A DNA stretch of 64,000 nucleotides from Syngnathus acus (Eukaryota > Chordata > Actinopteri > Syngnathiformes > Syngnathidae), in assembly GCF_901709675.1 (NCBI RefSeq), contig NC_051098.1, positions 1,605,500 to 1,669,499 of the forward strand. The letters run 5' to 3'. The notes under the pieces are model-generated. The model was not told where the DNA came from. It saw nothing but the letters and a program-made list of their open reading frames with translations, and did not search any database. Below are positions 32,332 to 41,577 of the stretch, one piece after another. A program made the translations under genes and the position numbers. Every line of letters starts with the position of its first letter. Within the stretch, counting starts at the first letter, position 1.

Positions 32332-34940
32332 ATCCATCCATCCATCCATCCATCCATCCATCCATCCTTCTTCTTCCGCTTATCCAGGGTCGGGTCGCGG
32401 GGGCAGCAGCTTCTCACCCTATCTCTAAGGGAGAACCCGGACACCCTGCGGAGGAAACTCATTTCGGCCGCTTGTATCCGGGATCTCGTTCTTTCTATCA
32501 CAACCCATAGCTCGTGACCATAGGTGAAGGTAGGAGCATAGATCGACCGGTAAATTGAGAGCTTTGCCTTTTGGCTCAGCTCTCTCTTCACCATGACGGA
32601 CCGGTACAGAGGCATTACTGCCGACGCTGCACCGATCCACCTGTTGATCTCACGCTCCATCTTGCCCTCACTCGTGAACAAGACCCCAAGATACTCCACT
32701 TGGGGCAGGATCTCATCCCCGATCCGGAGAGGGCATTCCACTCTTTTCTGACTGAGGACCATGGACTCGGATTTGGAGGTGCTGACCCTCATCCCGACAG
32801 CTTCACACTTGGCTGCAAACCGCTCCAGTGAGAGCTGGAGATCACAGCTTGAAGAAGCCAACAGCACCACGTCGTCTGCAAAAGGCAGAGACGCAATGCT
32901 GAAGTCTCCAAACCGGACACCCTCAACGCCTCGGCTGCGTTCTAGAAATTCTGTCCATAAAATTTATGAACAGGATCGCTGACGAAGGGCAGCCGTGGCT
33001 GAGTCCAACCCTCACTGGGAATGAATCAGACTTACTGCCGGAAATGCGGACCAAACTCTGGCATCGATGATAAAGGGACCGAACCGCCCTTATCAGTTGG
33101 CTCGGCACCCCTTACTCCCGAAGCACCCTCCACAGAACTTCCCGAGGGACACAGTAGAACGCCTTCTCCAAGTCCACAAAACACATGTGGACTGGTTGGG
33201 CGAACTCCCATGCCCCCTCGAGGAAGCTGCCGAGGGTATAGAGCTGGTCCACTGTTCCACGGCCAGGACGAAAACCACACTGCTCCTCCTGAAGCCGAGG
33301 TTCGACCTCTCGACGGACCCTCCTCTCCAGCACCCCTGAATAGACCTTACCAGGGAGGCTGAGGAGTGTGATTCCTCTGTAATTGGAACGCACCCTCCGG
33401 TCCCCCATCTTAAAGAGGGGAACCACCACCCTAGTCTGCCAATCCAGAGGGACCGCCCCTGATGTTCACGCAATGTTGCAGACCTGTGTCACCCAGGACA
33501 GCCCCACAACATCCAGAGCCTTTAAGAACTCCGGGCGGATCTCATCCACCCCTGGGGCCTTACCCCCGAGGAGTTTTTTAACTGTCTCAGTGACTTCGAC
33601 CCCAGAGATTGGACAGTCCACCTCAGAGTCTCCAGGCCGTGCTTCCACAATGGAAGGCGTGTCGGTGGAATTGAGGAGGTCTTGGAAGTATTCTCCCCAC
33701 CGACTCACGACGTCCCTAGTCGAGGTCAGCAGCACGCCATCTCCACTGTAAGCAGTGTTGACGGTGCACTGCTTCTCCCTCCTGAGATGCCGGATGGTGG
33801 ACCAGAATTTCCTCGAAGCCGTCCGGAAGTCATTCTCCATGGCCTCGCCAAACTCCCCCCACGCCCGGGTTTTTGCCTCAGTAGCCGCCGAAGCCGCGTT
33901 CCGCTTGGCCATCCGGTACCTGTCAGCTGCCTCCGGCGTCCCGCAGGCCAAAACGGCCCGATAGGACTTCTTCAGGTTGACGGCATCCCTTACCGCCGGT
34001 GTCCACCAGCGGGTTTGGGGATTGCCCCCAATACAGGCACGGAACACCTTACGGCCACAGGTTCGGTCGGCTGCCTCAACAATGGCGGCACAGAACATGT
34101 CTCAATGTCCCCCGCCTCCTCCGGGACGTAGGAAAAGTTCTGCCGGAGGTGGGAGTTGAAGCTCCTCCTAACAGGGTATTCTGCCAGACGTTCTTAGACC
34201 CTCACGGTGCGTTTGGGGCTGCCTGGTCGGACCGGCATCTTCCCTCCCCATCGGAGCCAACCCACCACCAGGTGGTGATCAATTGACAGCTCCGCCCCTC
34301 TCTTCACCCGAGTGTCCAAAATATGCGGCCGCATTTCCGATGACACGACTACAAAGTCGATCATCAAACTGCAGCCTAGGGTGTCCTGGTGCCAAATCAC
34401 GCCCTTCCAGGTCTCACTGTCATTGCCCACGTGAGCAATGAAGTCACCCAGTAGAACGATAGAGTCCCCAGAAGGAGCACTTTCCAGCACTTCTTCTAAG
34501 GACTCCAAAAAGGAAGCCTACTCTGAGCTGCTGTTCGGTGCATAGGCACAAACAACAGTCAGGACCCGTCCCCCCACCCGAAGGCAGAGGTAGGCTACTC
34601 TCTCGTTCACCGGGGTGAACCCCAATGTGCAGGCGCCCAGCCGGGGGGCAATAAGTATGCCTACACCTGCTCGACGCCTATCACCGTGGGCAACTCCAAA
34701 GTGGAGGAGAGTCCAGCCCCTCTCGAGAGGGCTTGTACCAGAGCCCAAACTATGTGTGGAGGCAAGTCTGACTATGTCTAGTCGGAACTTTTCTCACACA
34801 CCAGCTCGGGCTCCTTTCCAGCCAGTGAGGTGACATTCCATGTCCCAAGAGCCAGCTTCTGCAGCCGCCCAGCTCGCTTTGCACCCGACCCCTTTGGCCC
34901 CTCCTACAGGTGGTGAGCCCATGGGAAGGGGGACCCACAT
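32322..34940 (-). pseudogene. RTE-like LINE endonuclease-reverse transcriptase, many frameshifts
   Basis: Endonuclease: [20 protein letters not shown] and [17 protein letters not shown] (34518-34748), then [18 protein letters not shown] (N to I change beside the catalytic position) and [14 protein letters not shown] (34194-34508). Linker and [21 protein letters not shown] and [20 protein letters not shown] (33466-34098), [37 protein letters not shown] and [15 protein letters not shown] (D to Y in motif A; 33112-33429), then RVGLSHGCPSSAILF and the C-terminal part [20 protein letters not shown] (32322-32870). Each part is in a different frame or ends in a stop, and two catalytic-motif changes show it is dead. 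Confidence 0.85.
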
Positions 34941-35258
34941 TTTCTTTTCAGGCTGTGCCCGGCCAGGCCCCATGGGCGAAGGCCTGGCCACCAGACGCTC
35001 GCCTTCGAGCCCCACCTCCAAGCCTGGTTCCAGAGGGGGGCCCCGGTGACCTGCGTCCGGGCAAGGGAAAACTAGATCCATATATTTTATTCATCATAAG
35101 AGGTCTTCTGAGCTGTGCTTTGTCTGGCCCCTCACCTAGGACCCTTTTGCCATGGGTGACCCTACCAGGGGCATGAAGCCCCAAACAACATGGCTCCTAG
35201 GATCATAGGGGCACGCAAAACCCTACACCACGATAAGGTGATGACTCATGGAGGGATC
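32332..35258 (-). mobile_element. RTE-like LINE, near full length, minus strand
   Basis: It runs from a 5' leader (about 35258-35080) to a (TGGA)n tail (32332-32368) preceded by 'aagcggaagaaga'. The same family is present in plus orientation at 47029-50237. The leader, 'cctggtagggtcacccatgg' and onward, is present here but missing from the other copy. Confidence 0.85.
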
Positions 35259-35297
35259 TATTCTATTCTAGTTTATTCTATTCTATTCTATTCTATT
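35258..35297. repeat. (TTCTA)n microsatellite, right of RTE insertion
   Basis: Continuation of the microsatellite interrupted at 32331. Confidence 0.8.
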
Positions 35298-36050
35298 GCT
35301 TATTTACCTACACATTGCACTTTTTGCAACTGAAAGTCTATTGTATTAGCTCTGGACTGAACAAGTGTTAGAAAGGTTGTGTACGACTGTTTCCTTTTAG
35401 TTTGTTTGTTTTTTATTGAGTTTGGCTTTTAGTTCTCAAACTATGTCTTAACCTCAGTGTTGATATTGTGTTCCATCTGCAACATCAATACCCCCATGAG
35501 ACAGTTAACATTTTCTGATTCACCTATTCAACCCTGAGGGCTTGATTTTCAATACTAGTACAAATTGTAGCGTGAGGCACAGACCCGTGTAAGCTGACGC
35601 ATTTTGAAAAAGGGTCCTCTGGGCTATTGTGGGCGTGACCACAGCCAATCTAATTCCCAACAGCTCTTCTCATTTCCCATCTATCTATCGATCGATCGAT
35701 CTATCTATCTTGCTCTTTCCATCCATCCATCCATCCATCCATCCATCCATCCATCCATCCATCCATCCATCCATCCATCCATCCATCCATCCATCCATCC
35801 ATCTGCATCTATATGCAATGAATCATAGACAGCTTTCCTTCCAAATCGATGCGGGTGTTGATGATCAAGTAGTATCCACATTCGTCCATTTCATTACAGC
35901 AGTAATGGCAGTCCGTAATCTTAGATGGTGATTTATTTCCAGGTTTTTGGTGTTATAACACACAGCCAAATCCTTCAGTCCTTGCAATTTATTTTGTGAC
36001 GATTTGACTTCGGCATGAGCTGAGCTCATCGATATTTTTATAGGGCTCAA
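35298..36050. other. lhx1: Unassigned intron stretch with simple repeats
   Basis: It contains (GATC)/(TATC) runs near 35686-35710 and a (CCAT)n array at 35718-35803. Nothing else is recognised. Confidence 0.5.
35718..35803. repeat. (CCAT)n microsatellite
   Basis: About 21 nearly perfect CCAT units, possibly seeded by the (TGGA) tail of a LINE or SINE. Confidence 0.95.
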
Positions 36051-36689
36051 CTAGAAAATGCAATTTCTGGAGAAATTGCGTGTGAGGCAAAGACTTTGAA
36101 TAACTTCTTGGGGAATGATGCCGAATGATGTTGAAACGAGTTGAATTAATTGGGAAATGTAGAAAATAGAAGTGTAAAACGAAATTTTGTAGAACTTGTG
36201 GTGAAAATTTGTAATTTTTTGTAAGTGGGAAGTTGTGGATTACGTAGGAAAATGATGAACAGTTGAAAGTTTGAACGAGTTGAATCGGTTGAAAAATCTA
36301 CATTTTTACATAATTAGAGTTGAAAAATGAAATTTTGGAGAATTTGCCATATATTTTAAAATTAAAATTTTTGAACTTTTGGTAAGTGGAAAGTTGTAGA
36401 ATAGGTAGGAAAAAGATGAACAGTTGTAAGTTGGAACAGGTTGAATGGGTGAAAAAACGTAGAAGTTAGAGCAAATGTTGAATGCCTCATAGAGCATGAA
36501 TAAGAATTTTTAAAAACGTTGCGCCAAAAATTTTTGAAATTTGGAACAAAACGAAAACTACAGGTTCAAGAGGTTCACTTTGGAGTTCAAAAGTTTAAAC
36601 GGGTTGAATCGGACAAAAACTGTAAAAGTTAGAGCAAATGTTATATTTAGGTCACTTCTCGTTTCATTTAGGGCACTTCTTGTTGAAAT

Positions 36690-37010
36690 AAGGTCACTTC
36701 CGGTTTATTTGGGGCACTTCCGGTTTAATTTAGGTCACTTCAGGTTTAGCTGAGGTCACTTCTGGTTTATTTGGGATCACTTCCGGTTTAAAAAGGTCAC
36801 TTCTGGTTTATTTGGGTCACTTCCGGTTTGATTAGGGGCACTTCCAGTTTAGCTGGGGTTGCTTCCGGTTTATTTGGGGTCACTTCCGGTTTAAAAAAGT
36901 CACTTCCGGTTTATTTGGGTCACTTCCGGTTTTATTTGGGGCACTTCCGGTCTGATTTGTGGCACTTCCTGTTTGATCTGAGGCACTTCCGGTTAGATCT
37001 GTGTTCATTG
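36690..37010. repeat. CACTTCCGG minisatellite, block 3
   Basis: Roughly 20-bp units as in the blocks at 9.5 and 10.7 kb, with about nine exact ACTTCCGG cores plus variants. 'ccaagatggccgcc' follows at 37030. Confidence 0.8.
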
Positions 37011-37265
37011 GGGGCACTTCAGGGTCAATCCAAGATGGCCGCCACACTCGAAGTGGAGGTCAAGGGTTGAATTGTGTAAGCATAGTAGAAGTGGGGGTGA
37101 AGGGGGCGAATATGGTAAGCATAAGGTGAACAAAGTGAATAAAGTTGGAATGGGTTGAATCGGTTGACAAATGTAGAAATTAGAAGAGAAAAACAAAATT
37201 TTGCTAAGATGAAAATGATAAGCGGGAAAAATAAAAAGGGAAATAAATGAGAAAAGTGATGCAGT

Positions 37266-37341
37266 TGCCAAATGCGGGTATCGAACCCACGACACGCAGG
37301 TTAAGGGTCTGTTGCTCGACCAACTGAGCTAACCAGGGTCC
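37266..37341 (-). pseudogene. tRNA-Lys(CUU)-like sequence in Helitron-like element 2
   Basis: Minus strand: D arm TTAGCTCAGTTGGTCGAGC, anticodon region CAGACCCTTAACCTG (anticodon CTT), and T arm GTGGGTTCGATACCCGC with a B box GGTTCGATACC. The acceptor stem does not pair well, so it is probably tRNA-derived and not a working tRNA gene. Confidence 0.6.
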
Positions 37342-37439
37342 TCCTGTTGAAATGGTGAAATTAGCTTAATGTGGGGCTCATGTTGACTGTAGCAAAAGTC
37401 TCCCAATGTAAAAATCGAAAACACTACAGGAAAACTGCT

Positions 37440-37980
37440 CGCGCTATGAGTCGCATGCTCTACCAACTGAGCTAATCAGGTTCCTCCATTATCCAGCAAA
37501 TCAGGTTCCTCCGTTTGCCCAATGTGATGAACGTTAAATGTGCCATTAAGAATGAATGCGTAATTTTATACCACAAATGTACTAATTATGCAAAAACGGT
37601 AAATGTTTAAAATGAAAAAAACTGCAGCAAAAGTCAGCACGCGGAAACGGCTCGTGTTAGAAGATGCTTGCGCTACCAACTGAGCTAATCAGGTTCGTCC
37701 TGTTGAAGTGGTGGAATTTGCTTAATGTGATTAATGTTCATGTTGAATGTGCCATTAAGAATGAGGCTCGTGTAATTTTATACCACAAATGTACTAATTA
37801 TGCAAAAACGTTAAATGTTTAGAACGAAAAATACTGCAGAAAACGATGTGAATTTGTGTAATACTAGACATGAATTTGTGTAATAAAATACCCACGTGAG
37901 TTTCGATCCCGTTCGCGAAAACGGCCGGTATTAGGAAACGCTTGTGCTACCGACTGAGCTAATCAGGTTCCTTATGTCAA
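37440..37980 (-). repeat. Further degenerate tRNA-like cassettes (three)
   Basis: 'taccaactgagctaatcagg' or a close variant, the complement of a tRNA A box, recurs near 37460, 37673 and 37949. The third is accompanied by a damaged T-arm-like 'gtttcgatcccgttcg' at about 37890. Each sits in a module with 'ctgttgaaatggtgg' and 'aatgcgtaattttatacc'. Confidence 0.6.
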
Positions 37981-38394
37981 AGTGGTGAAGTTTGCTTAAG
38001 GTGATGAATGTTTATGTTGAATGCGAAAGTGCGTAATCTTATACCACAAATGTACTAATTATGCAAAAACGGTAAATGTTTAGAACGAAAAAAACTGCAG
38101 AAAACATGACGTGTGAGTTTGTGTAATGATGAGACGCCCAATGTGAGAAAGACGTGAAATTCGAAACCACTACAGGAAAATGGCTCATGTTGACATTGCC
38201 ATTAAGAATGAATGGGGGATTTTAAGCCACAAATTTGCTAATTACGCAAAAACGGTAAATGTTATGAACAAAAAAAATGGTAGCAAGCGTGACATGAATT
38301 TTTGGCCTTCGCCTTCACACAATAATAATAATAACTAGAATTTGCAATTCCTGAAGAAATTGCGTGTGAAGGTGAAGTTGAATAAATACTTGGG

Positions 38395-39200
38395 GAATGC
38401 TGCAGAATGATGTTGAAACGAGTTGAATCAGTTGAAAAATGCAGAAATTAAAGATGAAAAACGGAATTTCGGAGAATTTGGTGGAATTTCAAATTTGAAA
38501 GTTTGGAATTTTTGGTAAGTGGGAAGTTGTGGAATAGGTAGGCAAAAGATGAAGAGTTGATAGTTGGAATGGGTGGAATCGGTAGAGAAATGTAGAAATT
38601 AGAGTAGAAAAACGAAATTTTGGAGAATTTGGTTGAATTTCAAATTTGGAATTTTTGGTAAGTGGGAAGTTGTGGAATAGGTAGGCAAAAGATAAACAGT
38701 TGAAAGTTGGAATGGGTTGAATCGGTTGAAAAATGTAGAAATTAGAGTAGAAAAACAAAATTTTGGAGAATTTGGTTGAATTTCAAATTTGGAATTTTTG
38801 GTAGGTGGGAAGCTGTGGAATAGGTAGGCAAAAGATGAATAGTTGAAAGTTGGAATGGGTTAAATCGGTTGGAAAATGTAGAAATTAGAGTAGAAAAATG
38901 AAATTTTGGAGAATTTGGTTGAATTTCAAATTAGAAAATTTGGAATTTTTTGTAAGTGGGAAGTCGTGGAATAGTTAGAAAAAAGATGAACAGTTGAAAG
39001 TTGGAATGGGTTGAATCGGTTGAAAAACCTAGAAGTTAGAGTAGAAAAACGAAATTTTGGAGAATTTGGTTGAATTTCAAATTTGAAAATTTGGAATTTT
39101 TGGTAGGTGAGAAGTTGTGGAATCGGTAGGCAAAAGATGAACAGTTGAAAGTTGGAATGGGTTGAATTGGTAGAAAAATGTAGAAATTAGAGGTGAAAAA
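38395..39200. repeat. About 145-bp tandem units in Helitron-like element 3
   Basis: 'gaaattttggagaatttggt' and 'aagttggaatgggttgaatc' alternate at roughly 145-bp intervals for five to six units, the same unit type as at 9100-10390. Confidence 0.7.
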
Positions 39201-39570
39201 CGAAATTTTGTGAAATTTTGTCAAAATTTTAAACGTGAAAACGTGAAATTTTTGAATTTGGCAATTTTGGGAATGTCGAGAATCTTTCCGAATGTGATTC
39301 GAATGTGCTAAATGATGTGAATTTCAAATTGGAACGATGTAAATGTGAAATGTCGAATGTGCCATTAAGAATGAATGGGGGAAAATGTGTCGGAATTTTG
39401 CGAAAACGGAAAATTTTCGGAACGAGAAAAATACAAGCGCTCATCTCGTGAATATTTGGAATACGTCAAAAGTGGAATGGAGTGACTCGGATGAATTATG
39501 TGGAAGAAGAAGCGGGACAAAAAAGTGACGGGAATTAAATATAATAAAGTGAATGGAGTAGAATAACATA

Positions 39571-40456
39571 CAGTGCCTTGCGAAAGTATTCGGCCCCCTT
39601 GAACCTTTCAACATTTCGCCACATTTCAGGCTTCAAACATAAAGATATAAAATTTTAATTTTTTGTCAAGAATCAACAACAAGTGGGACACAATCGTGAA
39701 GTGGAACGAAATTTATTGGCTAATTTAAACTTTTTTAACAAATAAAAAACTGAAAAGTGGGGCGTGCAATATTATTCGGCCCCCCTTGCGCTCATACTTT
39801 GTAGCGCCACCTTTTGCTGCAATTACAGCTGCAGCTCAGTGGCCTAGTGGTAGAGTGTCCGCCCTGAGACTGGAAGGTTGTGGGTTCAAACCCCGGCCGG
39901 GTCATACCAAAGACTATAAAAATGGGACCCATTGCCTCCCTGCTTGGCACTCAGCATTAAGGGTTGGAATTGGGGGGTTAGATCACCAACTGATTCCCGA
40001 GCGCGGCACCGCTGCTGCTCACTGCTCCCCTCTCCCCCAGGGGATGGATTAAAATCACATGGGGATGGGTTAAATGCAGAGGACAAATTTCACCACACCC
40101 AGATGTGTGTGTGACGATCATTGGGACAAAAAAAAATAAAAAAAAGAAAGTCGCTTGGGGTATGTCTCTATCAGTTTTGCACATCGAGAGACTGGAATTC
40201 TTGCCCATTCTTCCTTGCAAAACAGCTCGAGCTCAGTGAGGTTGGATGGAGAGCGTTTGTGAACAGCAGTCTTCAGCTCTTTCCACAGATCCTCGATTGG
40301 ATTCAGGTCTGGACTTTGACTTGGCCATTATAACACCTGGATACGTCTATTTGTGAACCATTCCATTGTAGATTTGGCTTTTATATCTTTATGTTTGAAG
40401 CCTGAAATGTGGCGAAATGTTGAAAGGTTCAAGGGGGCCGAATACTTTCGCAAGGC
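39571..40456. mobile_element. Tc1-like non-autonomous element with SINE inside
   Basis: The left end CAGTGCCTTGCGAAAGTATT follows TA (39569-39570). The right end is the inverted counterpart, ending 'gaatactttcgcaagg' with the last bases missing. TIR similarity extends over about 80 bp, to 'cttcaaacataaagatata'. Between the ends lie remnants of a Tc1-type transposase region ('cagatcctcgattggattca', '...gtctggactttgacttggcc', typical DNA of these elements) and a SINE. Confidence 0.75.
39829..40128 (+). mobile_element. Full-length tRNA-derived SINE
   Basis: The head has an A box (TGGCCTAGTGGTAGAGTG region) and a B box (GGTTCAAACCC), then the body 'gactataaaaatgggaccca', 'gcactcagcattaagggttg' and the tail region ending 'gatcattgggac' and an A-rich run. 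Same family as the copies at 44476-44793 (minus), 51945-52230 and 60738-61040. Confidence 0.8.
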
Positions 40457-40712
40457 CATCGCCTTTACACAATAATAAAGTGAATGGTGTAGAATAACAT
40501 ATGTGTAAAGGCCATCGCCTTCACACAATAATAATAATAAAAGAGAATGGTGTAGAATAACATATGTGTGAAGGCCATCGCCTTCACACAATAATAAAAT
40601 GAATGGTGTAGAATAACATATGTGTGAAGGCCATCGCCTTCACACAATAATAGAGAATGGTGTAGAATAACATATGTGTGAAGGCCATCGCCTTCACACA
40701 ATAAAGTGAATG
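40456..40712. repeat. Hairpin satellite, segment 1
   Basis: The near-palindrome GTGTGAAGGCCATCGCCTTC+ACAC recurs about five times at 55-65-bp spacing, separated by 'aataataaagtgaatggtgt' and 'agaataacat'. Segment 2 continues after the hAT element. Confidence 0.85.
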
Positions 40713-40797
40713 GTGTAGAACAGGGGTGGCCAACCAGTCAGAGACTAAGAGCCACATTTTTTACTGTCATCGCAAAGAGCCACATCATACACATGAA

Positions 40798-40832
40798 CAC
40801 CCCCCCACACACACAAACACGCACGCACGCAC

Positions 40833-40864
<32 letters not shown>

Positions 40865-40865
40865 G

Positions 40866-40902
<37 letters not shown>
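40798..40902. repeat. (CA)n microsatellite with CG interruptions
   Basis: Alternating CA and CG dinucleotides inside the hAT element. Confidence 0.9.
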
Positions 40903-40904
<2 letters not shown>

Positions 40905-41211
40905 CTGCTCAGCCAAATTTATTGTGTGACATTATTATGTCACGCACCAACATGATAATGACAAATTGACTCCTACAGTACTAAAACCACAGACCAAAGA
41001 CCACATTTTCAACAATGAACATTGTGTGCATTGTCTCACACAGACAAACTCTCAGTTCAACAAATTCCACAAACAAAAACATAATACGTTTTTTCACTTA
41101 CTATGTGTGGCGGGACAGACCATTCGTTTTAGTTTGTCGTTTTCAGGAGACAAGATTTCAATAACGTCACTGAGGCATTTTTTAACGAACTCCACTTCAT
41201 TGGCTGGCTTT

Positions 41212-41577
41212 TTAGCCCGTGCAATGTTCCAAGCCAGTTGAAACAATGCAAGTGTGACAGTCTCTGAGTGCTTCGTAATTTTTTTGAAAAACTGTACCTA
41301 TTCTTCTGCCTGACTTTTCAAAGTGTCCAAACTTGTGCTTGCGAAATTCAGTCCCTTTTGCAAAGTCCTTATCGATATTGGCATGAAGTGAGCTGAAGTG
41401 GCGCTGAACATTTGAAGCTTTTAAATGCGCTAATGACGTCCAACATATCAGGCAGAATGGCTTGCCATTGCGTTCAACAAAAAACAACTTTAACTCTGTT
41501 AAAAACATCCTGTGTTCATCGTCATATATTCGTTTAGCTGTGCATTTTTTCCTTGCCATTTTGGCCGGGTTGGCCAC
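41212..41577 (-). pseudogene. hAT transposase N-terminal fragment (BED finger)
   Basis: Frame MARKKCTAKRIYDDEHRMFL, then FVERNGKPFCLICWTSLAHL and KASNVQRHFSSLHANIDKDF. C-x2-C followed by H-x(4-5)-H is the BED zinc finger that binds hAT ends. The frame continues about 40 residues and stops; no catalytic part is seen. Confidence 0.75.

Larger units (their letters stand above)
36051..38334 (-). mobile_element. Helitron-like element 2 (minus orientation), with tRNA-like cassettes
   Basis: The minus-strand 3' end is the hairpin GCAATTTCTCCAGAAATTGC, ATTTT, CTAG (36051-36054), followed by T. The body has the same 'gaaattttggagaattt' text as element 1, a CACTTCCGG block, then three or four modules with tRNA-like sequence and the shared 'taccacaaatgtactaatta' text. 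The 5' side carries 'cttcgccttcacac' (38307-38320) and abuts the CTAG end of element 3 at 38335. No Rep/helicase frame is seen. Confidence 0.65.
38335..40712 (-). mobile_element. Helitron-like element 3 (minus orientation), extended by hairpin repeats
   Basis: The minus-strand end is GCAATTTCTTCAGGAATTGC, AAATT, CTAG followed by T (38335-38338). About 145-bp tandem units fill roughly 38395-39200. After 39540 come modules of 'aaagtgaatggtgtagaata' plus a palindrome, continuing beyond a Tc1-type insertion at 39571-40456. The true 5' terminus is uncertain because the hairpin modules are tandemly repeated and were split by later insertions. Confidence 0.55.

Noticed and set aside
32332-35258. Host gene encoding an endonuclease/exonuclease-like protein
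   Set aside because: The domain order (AP-endonuclease then RT), the (TGGA)n tail and a second copy at 47 kb show it is a LINE.
39842-39902. Independent tRNA gene
   Set aside because: The A and B boxes belong to the head of a SINE that recurs with the same body at several places; the arms do not form a full tRNA.
40456-40712. CRISPR-like array of palindromic repeats with spacers
   Set aside because: The spacers are themselves repetitive (AATAATAA, GAATAACAT), the genome is eukaryotic and no cas genes exist; it is a hairpin satellite.
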